A stretch of DNA of 64,000 nucleotides from Glaciecola sp047637355 (GCA_047637355.1 JBLIKA010000002.1:35554-99553); one strand, 5' to 3'; shown: positions 34,727 to 43,260, counted from the first letter of the stretch. Translations and numbers: made by a program. Notes: generated by a model not told the origin, from the sequence alone.

Positions 34727-35974
34727 TTATTGACGGCTTGTTGTAAAGTCTGGGTAAGCTTCTAATCCACACTCACTCATATCTACGCCTTCAAACTCTT
34801 CCTCTTCTGTAACCCTGACACCCATAACCGCTTTTATTGCCAGCCAAACGATGAGACTTGTGCCGAATACCCAAATAAAGATAGTCGCGGCTCCTAAAAT
34901 TTGGCCACCGAACTTAGCTGCAGGATTAGTTAACGGAACTACTAGTAAACCGAATAGACCAACAACACCGTGAACTGAAATAGCGCCTACAGGATCATCG
35001 ATTTTGAGCTTGTCTAGTGCAAGGATACTGGCGACCACAATCAAACCACCACAAGCGCCAATAACTGTTGCTATCAGTGGTGTTGGTGTTGAAGGCTCAG
35101 CAGTAATTGCGACTAGACCAGCCAGTGCGCCATTTAATGCCATCGTTAGGTCAGCTTTGCCGAATAATATTCTTGCAAGTAACAATGCAGCGACTAAACC
35201 ACCAGCAGCAGCCATATTGGTATTCATGAATACAACAGCAACACTGTTGGCACTTTCAACGCTTGCGGTAGCTAATACTGAACCACCGTTAAATCCAAAC
35301 CATCCCATCCATAAAATGAATGTACCTAGTGCTGCCATTGGTAAGTTAGCTCCCGGAATAGCATTCACTTTGCCGTCTGGACCGTATTTACCTTTACGAG
35401 CGCCAAGTACTAAAACACCAGCTAATGCAGCCGCAGCACCTGCCATATGGACAATTCCTGAACCTGCGAAGTCTGAGAAACCGTAATCAGCTAACGTATA
35501 CAAACCAAATACTGCTTCACCACCCCAAGTCCAACTACCTTCCATCGGATATATAAACGCGGTAAGAAAAACGGCAAAGATTAAAAATGACCACAACTTC
35601 ATGCGCTCAGCAACTGCGCCAGATACAATGGACATTGCCGTTGCGACAAATACGACTTGGAAGAAGAAGTCAGCTGCAGGTGCGTATGTTGCTGCATCCT
35701 CCGCTACTCCGGTTGCACCATCAGCAGTAATTCCGTCTAAGAAAAGTACGAAGTCGCCACCACCATACATAATGCTATAACCACAAACCATGTACATAAT
35801 ACAAGCAATTGAATATAACGCGACGTTCTTGGTTAAAATTTCAGTTGTATTTTTAGCGCGTACAAGACCCGCTTCTAACATTGTAAAACCCGCCGCCATC
35901 CACATTACTAATGCGCCACAGATTAAAAAGTAAAAGGTATCTAGTGCATACCCAAGTTCGAATGTGATTTCCAT
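34727..35974 (-). CDS. amtB: Ammonium transporter AmtB
   Basis: 415-residue inner-membrane ammonium channel with eleven predicted helices. Family hallmarks are visible: FTMLEAGLVRAKN, the pore stretch DFAGSGIVHMAGA with the first pore His, GWFGFNGGS, and PVGAISVHGVVGLFG with the second pore His. A short acidic C-terminal tail (VTEEEEFEGVDMSECG) follows the last helix and is where the PII protein docks. It begins 30 bases after glnK, in the common glnK-amtB pair, and is probably induced by nitrogen limitation. Confidence 0.96.
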   Translation of the reverse strand: MEITFELGYALDTFYFLICGALVMWMAAGFTMLEAGLVRAKNTTEILTKNVALYSIACIMYMVCGYSIMYGGGDFVLFLDGITADGATGVAEDAATYAPAADFFFQVVFVATAMSIVSGAVAERMKLWSFLIFAVFLTAFIYPMEGSWTWGGEAVFGLYTLADYGFSDFAGSGIVHMAGAAAALAGVLVLGARKGKYGPDGKVNAIPGANLPMAALGTFILWMGWFGFNGGSVLATASVESANSVAVVFMNTNMAAAGGLVAALLLARILFGKADLTMALNGALAGLVAITAEPSTPTPLIATVIGACGGLIVVASILALDKLKIDDPVGAISVHGVVGLFGLLVVPLTNPAAKFGGQILGAATIFIWVFGTSLIVWLAIKAVMGVRVTEEEEFEGVDMSECGLEAYPDFTTSRQ

Positions 35975-36004
35975 TTTTGTTCTCCGTTTATCTAACTGCG
36001 CGAC

Positions 36005-36343
36005 TTAAAGAGCGTCAGCGTCTGCTTCGCCGGTACGAATACGCACAGCTTGTTCTAAGTCATAGACGAATACTTTTCCGTCACCAATTTTGCCTGTTTT
36101 AGCTGCTCCAACAATGGCTTCAACCAAACGTTCAACTTGATCATCGTTTATGGCGATTTCTAGTTTAACTTTAGGTAAAAAATCAACTTGGTATTCAGCG
36201 CCACGGTATAACTCAGTGTGACCTTTTTGACGACCAAATCCCTTTACTTCGGTAACGGTTAAACCGTCGATTCCGATTTCAGAGATGGCTTCACGAACAT
36301 CATCGAGCTTGAAAGGCTTAATGATTGCGGTGACTAATTTCAT
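36005..36343 (-). CDS. glnK: PII nitrogen regulatory protein GlnK
   Basis: 112-residue PII signal protein that binds ATP/ADP and 2-oxoglutarate and blocks AmtB when nitrogen is plentiful. The T-loop has the uridylylation Tyr51 in ELYRGAEY; KTGKIGDGKVFV and RIRTGE form the B- and C-loops. Called GlnK rather than GlnB because it is cotranscribed with amtB. AGGAG precedes the ATG. The upstream gap has a sigma-54-like promoter and a good NtrC site. Confidence 0.96.
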   Translation of the reverse strand: MKLVTAIIKPFKLDDVREAISEIGIDGLTVTEVKGFGRQKGHTELYRGAEYQVDFLPKVKLEIAINDDQVERLVEAIVGAAKTGKIGDGKVFVYDLEQAVRIRTGEADADAL

Positions 36344-36394
36344 AATGTGCTCCTGCGTTATTCAATAAGTAGTGGTAAAGTTATGTTGTCTTAT

Positions 36395-36410
36395 TCAAGA
36401 CCAATGCCAA
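36395..36410 (-). promoter_or_regulatory. Sigma-54-like promoter of glnK-amtB
   Basis: On the minus strand TTGGCA and TTGA are spaced so that the GG and the G of the -12 element keep sigma-54 spacing; the expected GC reads GA. It lies about 50 bases before the glnK start and about 70 bases downstream of the NtrC-type palindrome. Confidence 0.55.
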
Positions 36411-36472
36411 TAGTTAATTACCATTAAAATCAGATAGATAGCGATTATTGAAGTAGATGCGACAGAATATAA

Positions 36473-36489
36473 AGCACCACAATGGTGCA
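36473..36489. promoter_or_regulatory. NtrC binding site upstream of glnK
   Basis: Minus strand TGCACCATTGTGGTGCT matches the NtrC consensus TGCACYAWWWTGGTGCA at all but two positions, with perfect 6-bp arms GCACCA/TGGTGC. It is centred near -97 from the predicted start, a normal enhancer distance. Confidence 0.7.
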
Positions 36490-36599
36490 TATAAAGATAT
36501 TCGCCCCATAAATACGCAGCCAACACAGAAAGCAGGTTATGTGAATAATGAATTATTTTAAAGCCTCTGATGACGAAGAATATATTGTGGATTCTTGCT

Positions 36600-36640
36600 A
36601 ATTTTATGATGTGAAATATATTATTTCACATCATAAAATT
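36600..36640. repeat. 41-bp perfect inverted repeat (19-bp arms, 3-base loop)
   Basis: AATTTTATGATGTGAAATA at 36600-36618 pairs without mismatch with 36622-36640. The stem is A/T-rich and lies about 113 bases past the mrcB stop. No U-run follows, so it is either a stable transcript end or a large protein site. Confidence 0.85.
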
Positions 36641-36752
36641 GGGGATTAAATTGGTAATGTTGATGTAAATTCATAATAGTAGACCGCCTGAGGATTACTG
36701 TCCGCCACTATAAAAACAGAGTAAACGGGAAGTTCTTTATCAGGTTGTATAC

Positions 36753-39086
36753 TTAGTTTCCAAACAATTTTTCCCAAAGTGTTTTTGGCTTCTTTTTGGC
36801 TTGTGTTTTAATTATAGCTTGCCCATTGCAGGCTTTAGCTCTTGAAGGTAAAACACTAAGAATTGCTGGCACACTTAAAATATCTCCGCAACCTGGAGCT
36901 GAGAGTTCACCGGTATGTGCATTGAAGTGCGCTATACCCAAACCTTCAGGGAAACGTCGAGATAAATTTTTAGGTGATTGTCTTTTCTGAAAGGAAATAA
37001 ATACCTGCATTGCGCCGCTTGCGCCCGACAAATTAATCGGCGAATTATCGTCCGAGCCCATCCATACAGATGTAACCAAGTTTCTGTCAAAACCCGCAAA
37101 CCAACTATCTCTATAATCATTGGTTGTGCCAGTTTTACCTGCCATATTGATATTTGGGAAGGCTTTTCTTACAGCACTAGCAGTGCCCTCAAGCGTGACT
37201 TTGTGCAACGCATAATTAATTAGATAGGTTGCTGATTCATCTGCCCTAATTTCACTTGCCACGTCGCGTAAATAGAGCACTTGATTTTCATTTGATGTTA
37301 CGGCGGTCAAGCTGTGCAGTTCATTCAATACACCATTATTAGCGATGGTTTGATACATTTGATTTACCTGCAGTACGGACAAATCGATGGCCCCTAAGGT
37401 GAGCGCAGGTACTTGTGTTATGTCTTTATTAACGCCGAGTCGGTTTATAGTATAAGCCACTTCATCTAAACCGACCGCCATGCCCAACTTAACGCTTGGC
37501 ACATTATAAGAGTTAATCAAGGCTTCGATTAATGCTACTTTGCCACGAAATTCTTTATCCGCATTTAATGGCTCCCAATACTTACCGCCAGTGCTTCGCA
37601 TTTTTACTGGCGTGTCTTCGAGCATTGTGGCCAAGTTGTAATGTTCTGGGTCCTCCAGGGCTGATAAATAAACAGCGGGCTTTACCAATGAGCCAATCGG
37701 CCGGTAAGCATTTAACGCACGATTAAATCCACTGAATGCCGTTTCTCTACCACCCACTATTGCTCTAATCTCACCGCTTTTGACATCAGAGACAACCATT
37801 GCGGCTTCTAACGTCGGTTGATTACGCTTTTGAGAGATATTGTCTACTTGCTCTTTCAGCGCTGCTTCTGCACGGCGCTGTGCGTTTATATCAAGAGTTG
37901 TGTAAACTTTAACACCAGATAATTGATCTGAACGACGACTAATTACATTGTTGAGCTCATCACGTACTTTGTCCATAAATGCTGGATGCTGACCGCTCGC
38001 CAAACTTTTACTATTGGCAGTATTCAAAGGCATTTTAACAAAGGTGGTGTAATCACTAGTATCGATTTCATTGGCTTCAAACAATAAACGCAGCACAACA
38101 TTACGACGTTCCAACGCACGCTCTGGATATTTACTGGGTGAATAATATGACGGACCTTTGACCAACCCAATTAGCGTAGCTATTTCAGGAATATTGAGTT
38201 CAGCCAATGGCTTGTCAAAGTAAAAGTGACTGGCTAAACCAAAACCATGTACGGCAACAGCGCCATTTTGACCGAGAAAAACCTCATTTATATACGCATT
38301 AATGATTTCATCTTTGTGATATCTGGCATCAATAACCACAGCCATAACGGCTTCTTTGGCTTTTCGGGTGTATGAACGTTCACGCGTGAGAAAAAAGTTT
38401 TTAGCTAATTGTTGCGTTAATGTGCTGCCGCCTTGTACGGTTCTGCCCGCGATAATATTTGCTAACAAAGCGCGAACAATAGATGTTGGTGCAATACCGT
38501 GATGCTGGTAAAAGTCCCTATCTTCGACAATCACCAATGCTTTTTGTAATAGCTTGGGAATATCATCGCTGCCAACTAGCATACGATCTTCTTCAAGCCC
38601 ATTCACTAAACGAGACACTAACCAGGGTTCTAGCCGTGTTAATGCAACCGATTTTGACGTCGGATTAGCCCCTCTACCTATCAGGTATTCAATTTTGGTA
38701 ATACGAGCCCCCTGCCACGTGATACGTATATCTCGTTCCGGTTCAAAGCCATTGGGAAAATGAAAAGCGCGACGTTGAATACGTAACTGATTTGAGTAAA
38801 TCTGATATTCGCCCACAGATTGAGCTGCTGGCACTTTGCGGTAACCCAACAAGCTTAATTCATCTTTAACCTCATCGATGGTAATTTCTTGTTTCACCTG
38901 CAACGTCAGCGGCCGCGCAAATATTTGCGCTGGTACTTGCCACTTATTACCTTCAAATCTTTGTTTTACCTGCGCATCTACATAGATAACATAGGATACC
39001 GAAGCTGCCAGCGCGACAATGAAAAGCTTCCAAAAATGACGTTTAAACCATCGAAATGGTGCTAGAGGTATTTCTTTTATCTTCAA
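36753..39086 (-). CDS. mrcB: Penicillin-binding protein 1B
   Basis: Bifunctional class A PBP of 777 residues that polymerises and crosslinks peptidoglycan. A short cytoplasmic part and one helix (about 17-37) are followed by the UB2H domain (near 60-150; binding site of the LpoB activator in E. coli), the glycosyltransferase domain (VEDRDFYQHHG, GGSTLTQQLAKNFFLTRERS, EVFLGQNG) and the transpeptidase domain with active Ser in RPIGSLVKP and the KTGTTNDYRDSWFAG box. The UB2H segment marks it as PBP1B and not PBP1A. Single gene with its own promoter region. Confidence 0.95.
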   Translation of the reverse strand: MKIKEIPLAPFRWFKRHFWKLFIVALAASVSYVIYVDAQVKQRFEGNKWQVPAQIFARPLTLQVKQEITIDEVKDELSLLGYRKVPAAQSVGEYQIYSNQLRIQRRAFHFPNGFEPERDIRITWQGARITKIEYLIGRGANPTSKSVALTRLEPWLVSRLVNGLEEDRMLVGSDDIPKLLQKALVIVEDRDFYQHHGIAPTSIVRALLANIIAGRTVQGGSTLTQQLAKNFFLTRERSYTRKAKEAVMAVVIDARYHKDEIINAYINEVFLGQNGAVAVHGFGLASHFYFDKPLAELNIPEIATLIGLVKGPSYYSPSKYPERALERRNVVLRLLFEANEIDTSDYTTFVKMPLNTANSKSLASGQHPAFMDKVRDELNNVISRRSDQLSGVKVYTTLDINAQRRAEAALKEQVDNISQKRNQPTLEAAMVVSDVKSGEIRAIVGGRETAFSGFNRALNAYRPIGSLVKPAVYLSALEDPEHYNLATMLEDTPVKMRSTGGKYWEPLNADKEFRGKVALIEALINSYNVPSVKLGMAVGLDEVAYTINRLGVNKDITQVPALTLGAIDLSVLQVNQMYQTIANNGVLNELHSLTAVTSNENQVLYLRDVASEIRADESATYLINYALHKVTLEGTASAVRKAFPNINMAGKTGTTNDYRDSWFAGFDRNLVTSVWMGSDDNSPINLSGASGAMQVFISFQKRQSPKNLSRRFPEGLGIAHFNAHTGELSAPGCGDILSVPAILSVLPSRAKACNGQAIIKTQAKKKPKTLWEKLFGN

Positions 39087-39348
39087 AGCGTTGTTGTTCT
39101 CTTGATGTTATTACTCTATTTATACAGCACTGCACTCTTCATAACCGACTTAATTTGAGGTCGTCTGGGTATAAAAATGTGATGCTACACAAACAAATAA
39201 TTAAATAATACCTACTACAATTGTCGAAAAGTATAGACATTGTTTCGGCCGCGTCATAGCCTAAAAATTCACCAGTAACAGAATACTAAATATCCATTGG
39301 TATTTGAGCAATCTATTTTTTGTATAACGGTATATTGGAGGAAACGTT

Positions 39349-39584
39349 ATGAAAGTCAAAATTGAATTAGAATTAAGCCCATCCGAGGCTCGCAAAATGC
39401 TCGATTTACCTGATTTTAGTCAGTTGCATTCGATTATAACAAAGGATCTCGCAGAGCATGTGCGCAAGATCCACAAAAAGCTTTTGAAACATTTATCAAA
39501 CCTTCATTATAAAACGGATTTACAGAATTTTCAGCCTATCAAAAAATGATGGATGCCTTTATGAAAGGTGAGAGTAAACCTTAG
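39349..39584 (+). pseudogene. Frameshifted DUF6489-like gene upstream of phaC
   Basis: The frame from ATG 39349 (GGAGG nearby) starts MKVKIELELSPSEARKMLDLPD, as DUF6489 proteins do, and ends at 39549. From about 39472 the other frame carries the expected continuation: KAFETFIKPSL, a TAA at 39510, then NGFTEFSAYQKMMDAF and a stop at 39584. So one frameshift around CACAAAAAG and one nonsense codon separate the conserved head from the conserved tail. The intact relative is a small protein often seen in PHB-producing proteobacteria (from memory). The shorter 66-residue product may still be made. A sequencing error could explain the shift but not easily both lesions. Confidence 0.55.
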
Positions 39585-39649
39585 TAGTCAGAGTATTGTT
39601 ATTTATAACGACGAATAACCTTAGTTAACGCGTCACAATGGAGAATCAA

Positions 39650-41467
39650 ATGGGTACGGATGAAAATGAAGTTTTAGCATACATTGAAAAATATTCGATC
39701 GTTTTCAATGCCTTGGCTCAAGAGGTGTTAACGAGAACAAACAAGACAGCAGAGGGTGCAAGTGCGTCAGCACCCGGCATGTTTGACCCGCAAAAATTAG
39801 CGTCTCTGTTAAACGGTGACATTAAAGTTGATTCGAATAAACTCATTCAACAGCAAATGCAATATATGCAAAAACAAGCAGTTTTATGGCAACAAGCCTC
39901 TAAAGCAATGTTGAGCCAAAATCTGGCTGCAAATGCTGAAAAATCTGATTCTGCGGCTAAAGAACCGAAAGCCAAAACCGACGATCGCCGATTTTCACAC
40001 AGTGATTGGGAGCAAAATCCGGTATTCCACTACATAAAAGAATCTTATTTAGTGAATTCTGACATGCTAAGTAATATGATTGATGCGATTGAATTCAGTG
40101 ATGAAAGAGCAGCAAAACAAGCTAAGTTTTTTACTCGCCAATATGTCAACTCGCTTGCACCTACTAACTTTATTTTAACCAATCCAGAGGTTTGCGAAGA
40201 AGTTCTTAAAACCAAAGGTGAAAACCTAGTAAAGGGTATGCAAAATTTTCTCGAGGACCTTGAAAGAAGTCCTTTAGAAGCTTTTAAAATGCGCCAAAGT
40301 GACAGCAGTGCTTTTACAATTGGTGAAAATTTGGCAACTACACCCGGAAAGGTCATCTTTCAAAATGAGCTCATCCAGCTTATTCATTACACCCCGACTC
40401 AAGAAAAACACTATCAAATACCTGTATTAATAACACCACCTTTTATCAATAAATACTATGTTCTTGATTTAGATGAGAAGAAGTCGATGGTCAGGGGTTT
40501 GCTAAAATCGGGCTATGCTGTGTTTATGATTTCTTGGGTTAATCCAACGTCTGAATTAGCCGATTATGATTTCACCGATTACATGCATAGCGGCCCTTTA
40601 GCGGCTATTGAGCAAATAAAAGCAATAACAAAACAAGAGAAAGTTAATCTAACCGGCTTTTGTGTGGGTGGTACCTTATTGTCTATGACAGCAGCGTATT
40701 TAAGAGCGACGGGCGATGAGTCGGTTGCTTCGCTTACTTTCTTAACCACATTATTAGACTTTAGTGAACCGGGCGAAGTTGCCAATTATTTATCAGAAGA
40801 CATGCTGCCGATGATTGAGAACAGCGCTGAAAGTAACGGCGTTCTCGATGGCCGGATTATCGGTATGAGCTTTAGTTTACTGCGGGAAAACAGCTTGTTT
40901 TGGTCGTTTTTTATCGAAAATTACCTCAAAGGTAAAGACCCTGCGCCATTTGATATCCTGCATTGGAATAGTGACGCAACGAATATTCCAGCGGCTTGTT
41001 TCAAGCAGTATTTGCGCACTACATACTGGGAAAACAAATTAAAAGATCCAGGTGCAGTGGTTATTGATGGCGTGCCTATTGATTTAGGTACTATCGATAT
41101 GCCGACCTACTTTTTATGTACCATCGCTGACCACATCGTACTATGGCAAGGCGCGTATGCAGGAACCAAACTTGTTTCCGGCGATTGCCGTTTTGTATTA
41201 GCTGGCTCAGGACACCTTGCAGGGGTTATTAATCCTGTGGAAGGCGGCAAATATCCACATTGGATAAATGCGGAGCTGCCTGATTCAGCTCAGGACTGGT
41301 TGGATGGTGCAAAAGAACACAAGGGTTCTTGGTGGCCAGATTGGCATCAGTGGATGCAGTCAACGTCAGGTAATAAAGTTACGGCATTACAACCAGGCAA
41401 AAGTAAACAACATCCGGTTATTATGGACGCTCCAGGGGACTATGTACTCAAACGCTTGGATGAGTAA
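39650..41467 (+). CDS. phaC: Class I poly(3-hydroxyalkanoate) synthase
   Basis: Polymerises 3-hydroxybutyryl-CoA on the granule surface. Of 605 residues, the first 150 form the N-terminal PhaC_N region, followed by the alpha/beta-hydrolase core with catalytic Cys338 in GFCVGGT, Asp in IADHIVLWQGA and His in GSGHLAGVINP. MISWVNPTSELADYDFTDY is the typical sequence before the active site. The longer reading frame starts at ATG 39638, but GGAGA directly precedes ATG 39650 with proper spacing. Its size and lack of a PhaE partner put it in class I. A terminator follows at 41523. Confidence 0.95.
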   Translation: MGTDENEVLAYIEKYSIVFNALAQEVLTRTNKTAEGASASAPGMFDPQKLASLLNGDIKVDSNKLIQQQMQYMQKQAVLWQQASKAMLSQNLAANAEKSDSAAKEPKAKTDDRRFSHSDWEQNPVFHYIKESYLVNSDMLSNMIDAIEFSDERAAKQAKFFTRQYVNSLAPTNFILTNPEVCEEVLKTKGENLVKGMQNFLEDLERSPLEAFKMRQSDSSAFTIGENLATTPGKVIFQNELIQLIHYTPTQEKHYQIPVLITPPFINKYYVLDLDEKKSMVRGLLKSGYAVFMISWVNPTSELADYDFTDYMHSGPLAAIEQIKAITKQEKVNLTGFCVGGTLLSMTAAYLRATGDESVASLTFLTTLLDFSEPGEVANYLSEDMLPMIENSAESNGVLDGRIIGMSFSLLRENSLFWSFFIENYLKGKDPAPFDILHWNSDATNIPAACFKQYLRTTYWENKLKDPGAVVIDGVPIDLGTIDMPTYFLCTIADHIVLWQGAYAGTKLVSGDCRFVLAGSGHLAGVINPVEGGKYPHWINAELPDSAQDWLDGAKEHKGSWWPDWHQWMQSTSGNKVTALQPGKSKQHPVIMDAPGDYVLKRLDE

Positions 41468-41522
41468 GCGAACAACATTGCGTCAAAACCATGCAATTTT
41501 GGATAAACTAAGCTAACCTAAT

Positions 41523-41550
41523 AAGGCTATTAAATGAGCCTTTTTTATTT
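41523..41550 (+). terminator. Terminator between phaC and phaR
   Basis: AAGGCT/AGCCTT stem with an 8-base loop and a run of six T. The end of the T-run merges into a TTTTGCAGCATAA half-site just upstream of phaR. Confidence 0.75.
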
Positions 41551-41590
41551 TGCAGCATAATTTACCGTTTACTACTTTTTAGAGGTTACC

Positions 41591-42031
41591 TTGGTCGTCA
41601 TCAAAAAATATCCGAATCGGCGTTTGTACGATAGTTCACAAAGTAAATACATCAATTTAGATTATATTAAAATACTGATAAATGATCGCACTGACTTCAA
41701 AATAGTGGATTCAAAAACAGAAGCGGATATTACTAAAGCCGTACTTTTACAAATTATTAGTGAGTCGGAAGCAAACGAACAACAGTCGCTTTTAACCGAT
41801 GTTCTGCTGAAACAGCTTATTCGGTTTTATGATAGTGATATGGAAGTGTTCGTTAGACAGTATCTTGAGCAAAGCATTGTGCAATTCATAGCACAGCAAG
41901 ATAAAGTGCAGGGATTAATGAAAAATATGGTCGACAACAGTCCAATTGGTATGTTTTCAAAAATTATGGAACAAAACATGTCAGCTTGGAACATAAATCC
42001 CCAAAACAAAAAAGACAATGAAAACAAATAA
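41591..42031 (+). CDS. phaR: Polyhydroxyalkanoate synthesis regulator PhaR
   Basis: 146-residue repressor of phasin genes that also binds PHB granules and is released from DNA when granules form. The highly conserved N-terminal KKYPNRRLYDSSQSKYINLDYI and the PHB/PHA accumulation regulator domain (about 65-105; LTDVLLKQLIRFYDSDMEVFVRQYLEQS, shown in parts) identify it. Start is TTG 41591 with AGAGG before it; no ATG gives the conserved N-terminus. A half copy of the proposed operator lies upstream, so autoregulation is likely. Confidence 0.93.
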   Translation: MVVIKKYPNRRLYDSSQSKYINLDYIKILINDRTDFKIVDSKTEADITKAVLLQIISESEANEQQSLLTDVLLKQLIRFYDSDMEVFVRQYLEQSIVQFIAQQDKVQGLMKNMVDNSPIGMFSKIMEQNMSAWNINPQNKKDNENK

Positions 42032-42072
42032 TTAAACTTCCTCCTACGTAAATACGTTAATCCACATCAAAT

Positions 42073-42094
42073 AAATGTTGCAGCGCAGCAAAAT
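42073..42094. promoter_or_regulatory. Proposed PhaR operator, copy 1
   Basis: First of two identical 22-base sequences with core TTGCAGCGCAGCAA (an interrupted palindrome TTGC-N-GCGC-N-GCAA). It ends 5 bases before the -35 of the phasin promoter. Confidence 0.6.
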
Positions 42095-42099
42095 AACAC

Positions 42100-42127
42100 T
42101 TGATCTTCTCTGAAGTTTGATTATTAT
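42100..42127 (+). promoter_or_regulatory. Sigma-70 promoter of the phasin genes
   Basis: TTGATC (42100-42105), 16-base spacer, TATTAT (42122-42127). Predicted start near 42134, between the two operator copies. Confidence 0.55.
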
Positions 42128-42138
42128 TTGATTATATG

Positions 42139-42160
42139 AAATGTTGCAGCGCAGCAAAAT
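42139..42160. promoter_or_regulatory. Proposed PhaR operator, copy 2
   Basis: Exact repeat of the 22-base sequence 66 bases upstream. It covers about +5 to +26 of the predicted phasin transcript, where bound repressor would block initiation. An in-frame ATG at 42136 runs through it but is not the gene start. Confidence 0.6.
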
Positions 42161-42186
42161 TTAATTGGATAGAAGGAGAAACGAGT

Positions 42187-42876
42187 ATGTTTGGTCAATT
42201 TTCAGAACAATTGAAAAATTCAACACAGCCAGCTAGTGAGTTACTTGCTACTAATATTAAAGCAATGGAGACTGTAACAAAACAACAAACCCAATTTTTC
42301 TCTGGATTGGTTGATGATAGCGTTAAGTTAATGCAGAGCATTGCTAAACAAACGGAAATAAACGACGTATTGGCGGCTCAAGCTGTTTATGCGGAATCAA
42401 TAAGAGAGCGGTTAACTAGCACAATAAGCTCCGTTTCGCAGCAATATACTGACGCTGTAAAGTCAGGCTATGAAGCAATGAGTAAAACAACACAAGAAAC
42501 GGTTAAACCCGCAACTACAAAAAAAGTTCCTGCGAAGGTAGGACCTGTTGTCAAAGTTGAGTCCGTTGTTAAAGACACTGCAGTTACAAAAGTATTGCCA
42601 ACAAACAGCATGAAGGCTGCGTCGGTTTTAACCGAAACACCAACGACAGCAGAAAACCCAATTAACGTAACAGCTAAAACAGCGACTAAAACGAAGAAAG
42701 TCGTAGTGAAAAAACCAGTTGGAAAAACGTTAATTAAAGAACAACCAGCATCTAAAACGGCGGCAAAGCCGATTGCAATGTTGAGTGCTGAAGAAGTAAA
42801 AGCACCGGCAAAAACAATAACGACTGACGTTACAACGTTAACTGATAATAAATCAGCACCTGTGACGAAGGCATAA
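42187..42876 (+). CDS. Phasin with Lys/Ala/Pro-rich C-terminal tail (PhaF-like layout)
   Basis: 229-residue granule-associated protein. The first 100 residues are a phasin_2-type helical coiled coil (FGQFSEQLKNSTQPASELL, then KQQTQFFSGLVDDSVKLMQS). The remaining 130 are low-complexity, rich in Lys, Thr, Ala, Val and Pro, with repeated TKKV/PAK-like stretches resembling histone H1-type tails such as that of PhaF of Pseudomonas, which links granules to the nucleoid. ATG 42187 has AAGGAG eight bases before it; the longer frame from 42136 would translate the operator. Likely repressed by PhaR until granules form. Confidence 0.85.
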   Translation: MFGQFSEQLKNSTQPASELLATNIKAMETVTKQQTQFFSGLVDDSVKLMQSIAKQTEINDVLAAQAVYAESIRERLTSTISSVSQQYTDAVKSGYEAMSKTTQETVKPATTKKVPAKVGPVVKVESVVKDTAVTKVLPTNSMKAASVLTETPTTAENPINVTAKTATKTKKVVVKKPVGKTLIKEQPASKTAAKPIAMLSAEEVKAPAKTITTDVTTLTDNKSAPVTKA

Positions 42877-42909
42877 TTAAATTTTTTTCTTAAATATTGG
42901 AGATACATC

Positions 42910-43260
42910 ATGTTAGATCAAGTCAACGAACAACTTAAAGAGTCGATGAAGCCTGTTACTGAATTAGCGACATTAAATATGTCTATTCTTCAAGCACTTG
43001 CTGAAAAACAAAATGCACTTTTCTCAACACTTTTAAGCGGTGGAGTTTCGTTCGCTGAAACGGTAAGCCAGCAAAAAGACGTAACTAGCTTAGCTGAAGC
43101 GCAAAAGGCGTATTTGGAAGGCTTGCAGCAGACGGTAACTGAATCAGCAAAAGAAACATACACGTTAGTTTCTGGTGCTCAAGCCAAAGCTGGCGAAATG
43201 CTCAAAGGTTTAAGTGAAGATATGACGGCTAAAATGACTGCAGCTGCGAACGCAAAGTAA
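42910..43260 (+). CDS. Phasin family protein
   Basis: 116-residue classical small phasin, all helical, that coats PHB granules. MLDQVNEQLKESMKPVTELATLN resembles the start of the larger phasin upstream, and ALAEKQNALFSTLLSGGV and the Ala/Lys-rich end suit the family. TTGGAG lies nine bases before the ATG. It follows the first phasin by 33 bases and precedes a terminator, so both form a two-gene unit. The shared N-terminal pattern suggests origin by duplication. Confidence 0.88.
   Translation: MLDQVNEQLKESMKPVTELATLNMSILQALAEKQNALFSTLLSGGVSFAETVSQQKDVTSLAEAQKAYLEGLQQTVTESAKETYTLVSGAQAKAGEMLKGLSEDMTAKMTAAANAK

Larger units (their letters stand above)
36344..36752. other. 409-base intergenic region between glnK and the end of mrcB
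   Basis: No gene is visible. It holds the glnK control region (sigma-54-like element and NtrC site) near the glnK end and a long perfect palindrome at 36600-36640 in the middle. The last 110 bases next to mrcB show nothing. Confidence 0.7.

Noticed and set aside
35004..35486. 160-codon antisense frame inside amtB
   Set aside because: Shadow of a conserved membrane-protein gene with Ala/Pro/Thr-rich composition; no independent support.
39472..39515. Programmed -1 frameshift at CACAAAAAG in the DUF6489-like gene
   Set aside because: The -1 frame meets TAA at 39510 before the conserved tail, so a shift would not make the full protein.
42136..42187. Upstream ATG for the phasin gene
   Set aside because: It would translate through the 22-bp repeat and lies at the predicted transcription start; AAGGAG supports ATG 42187.
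42468..42911. Long open frame antisense to the phasin gene (147 codons)
   Set aside because: It mirrors the low-complexity Lys/Ala/Thr tail; no ribosome site or family, and the sense strand is clearly coding.
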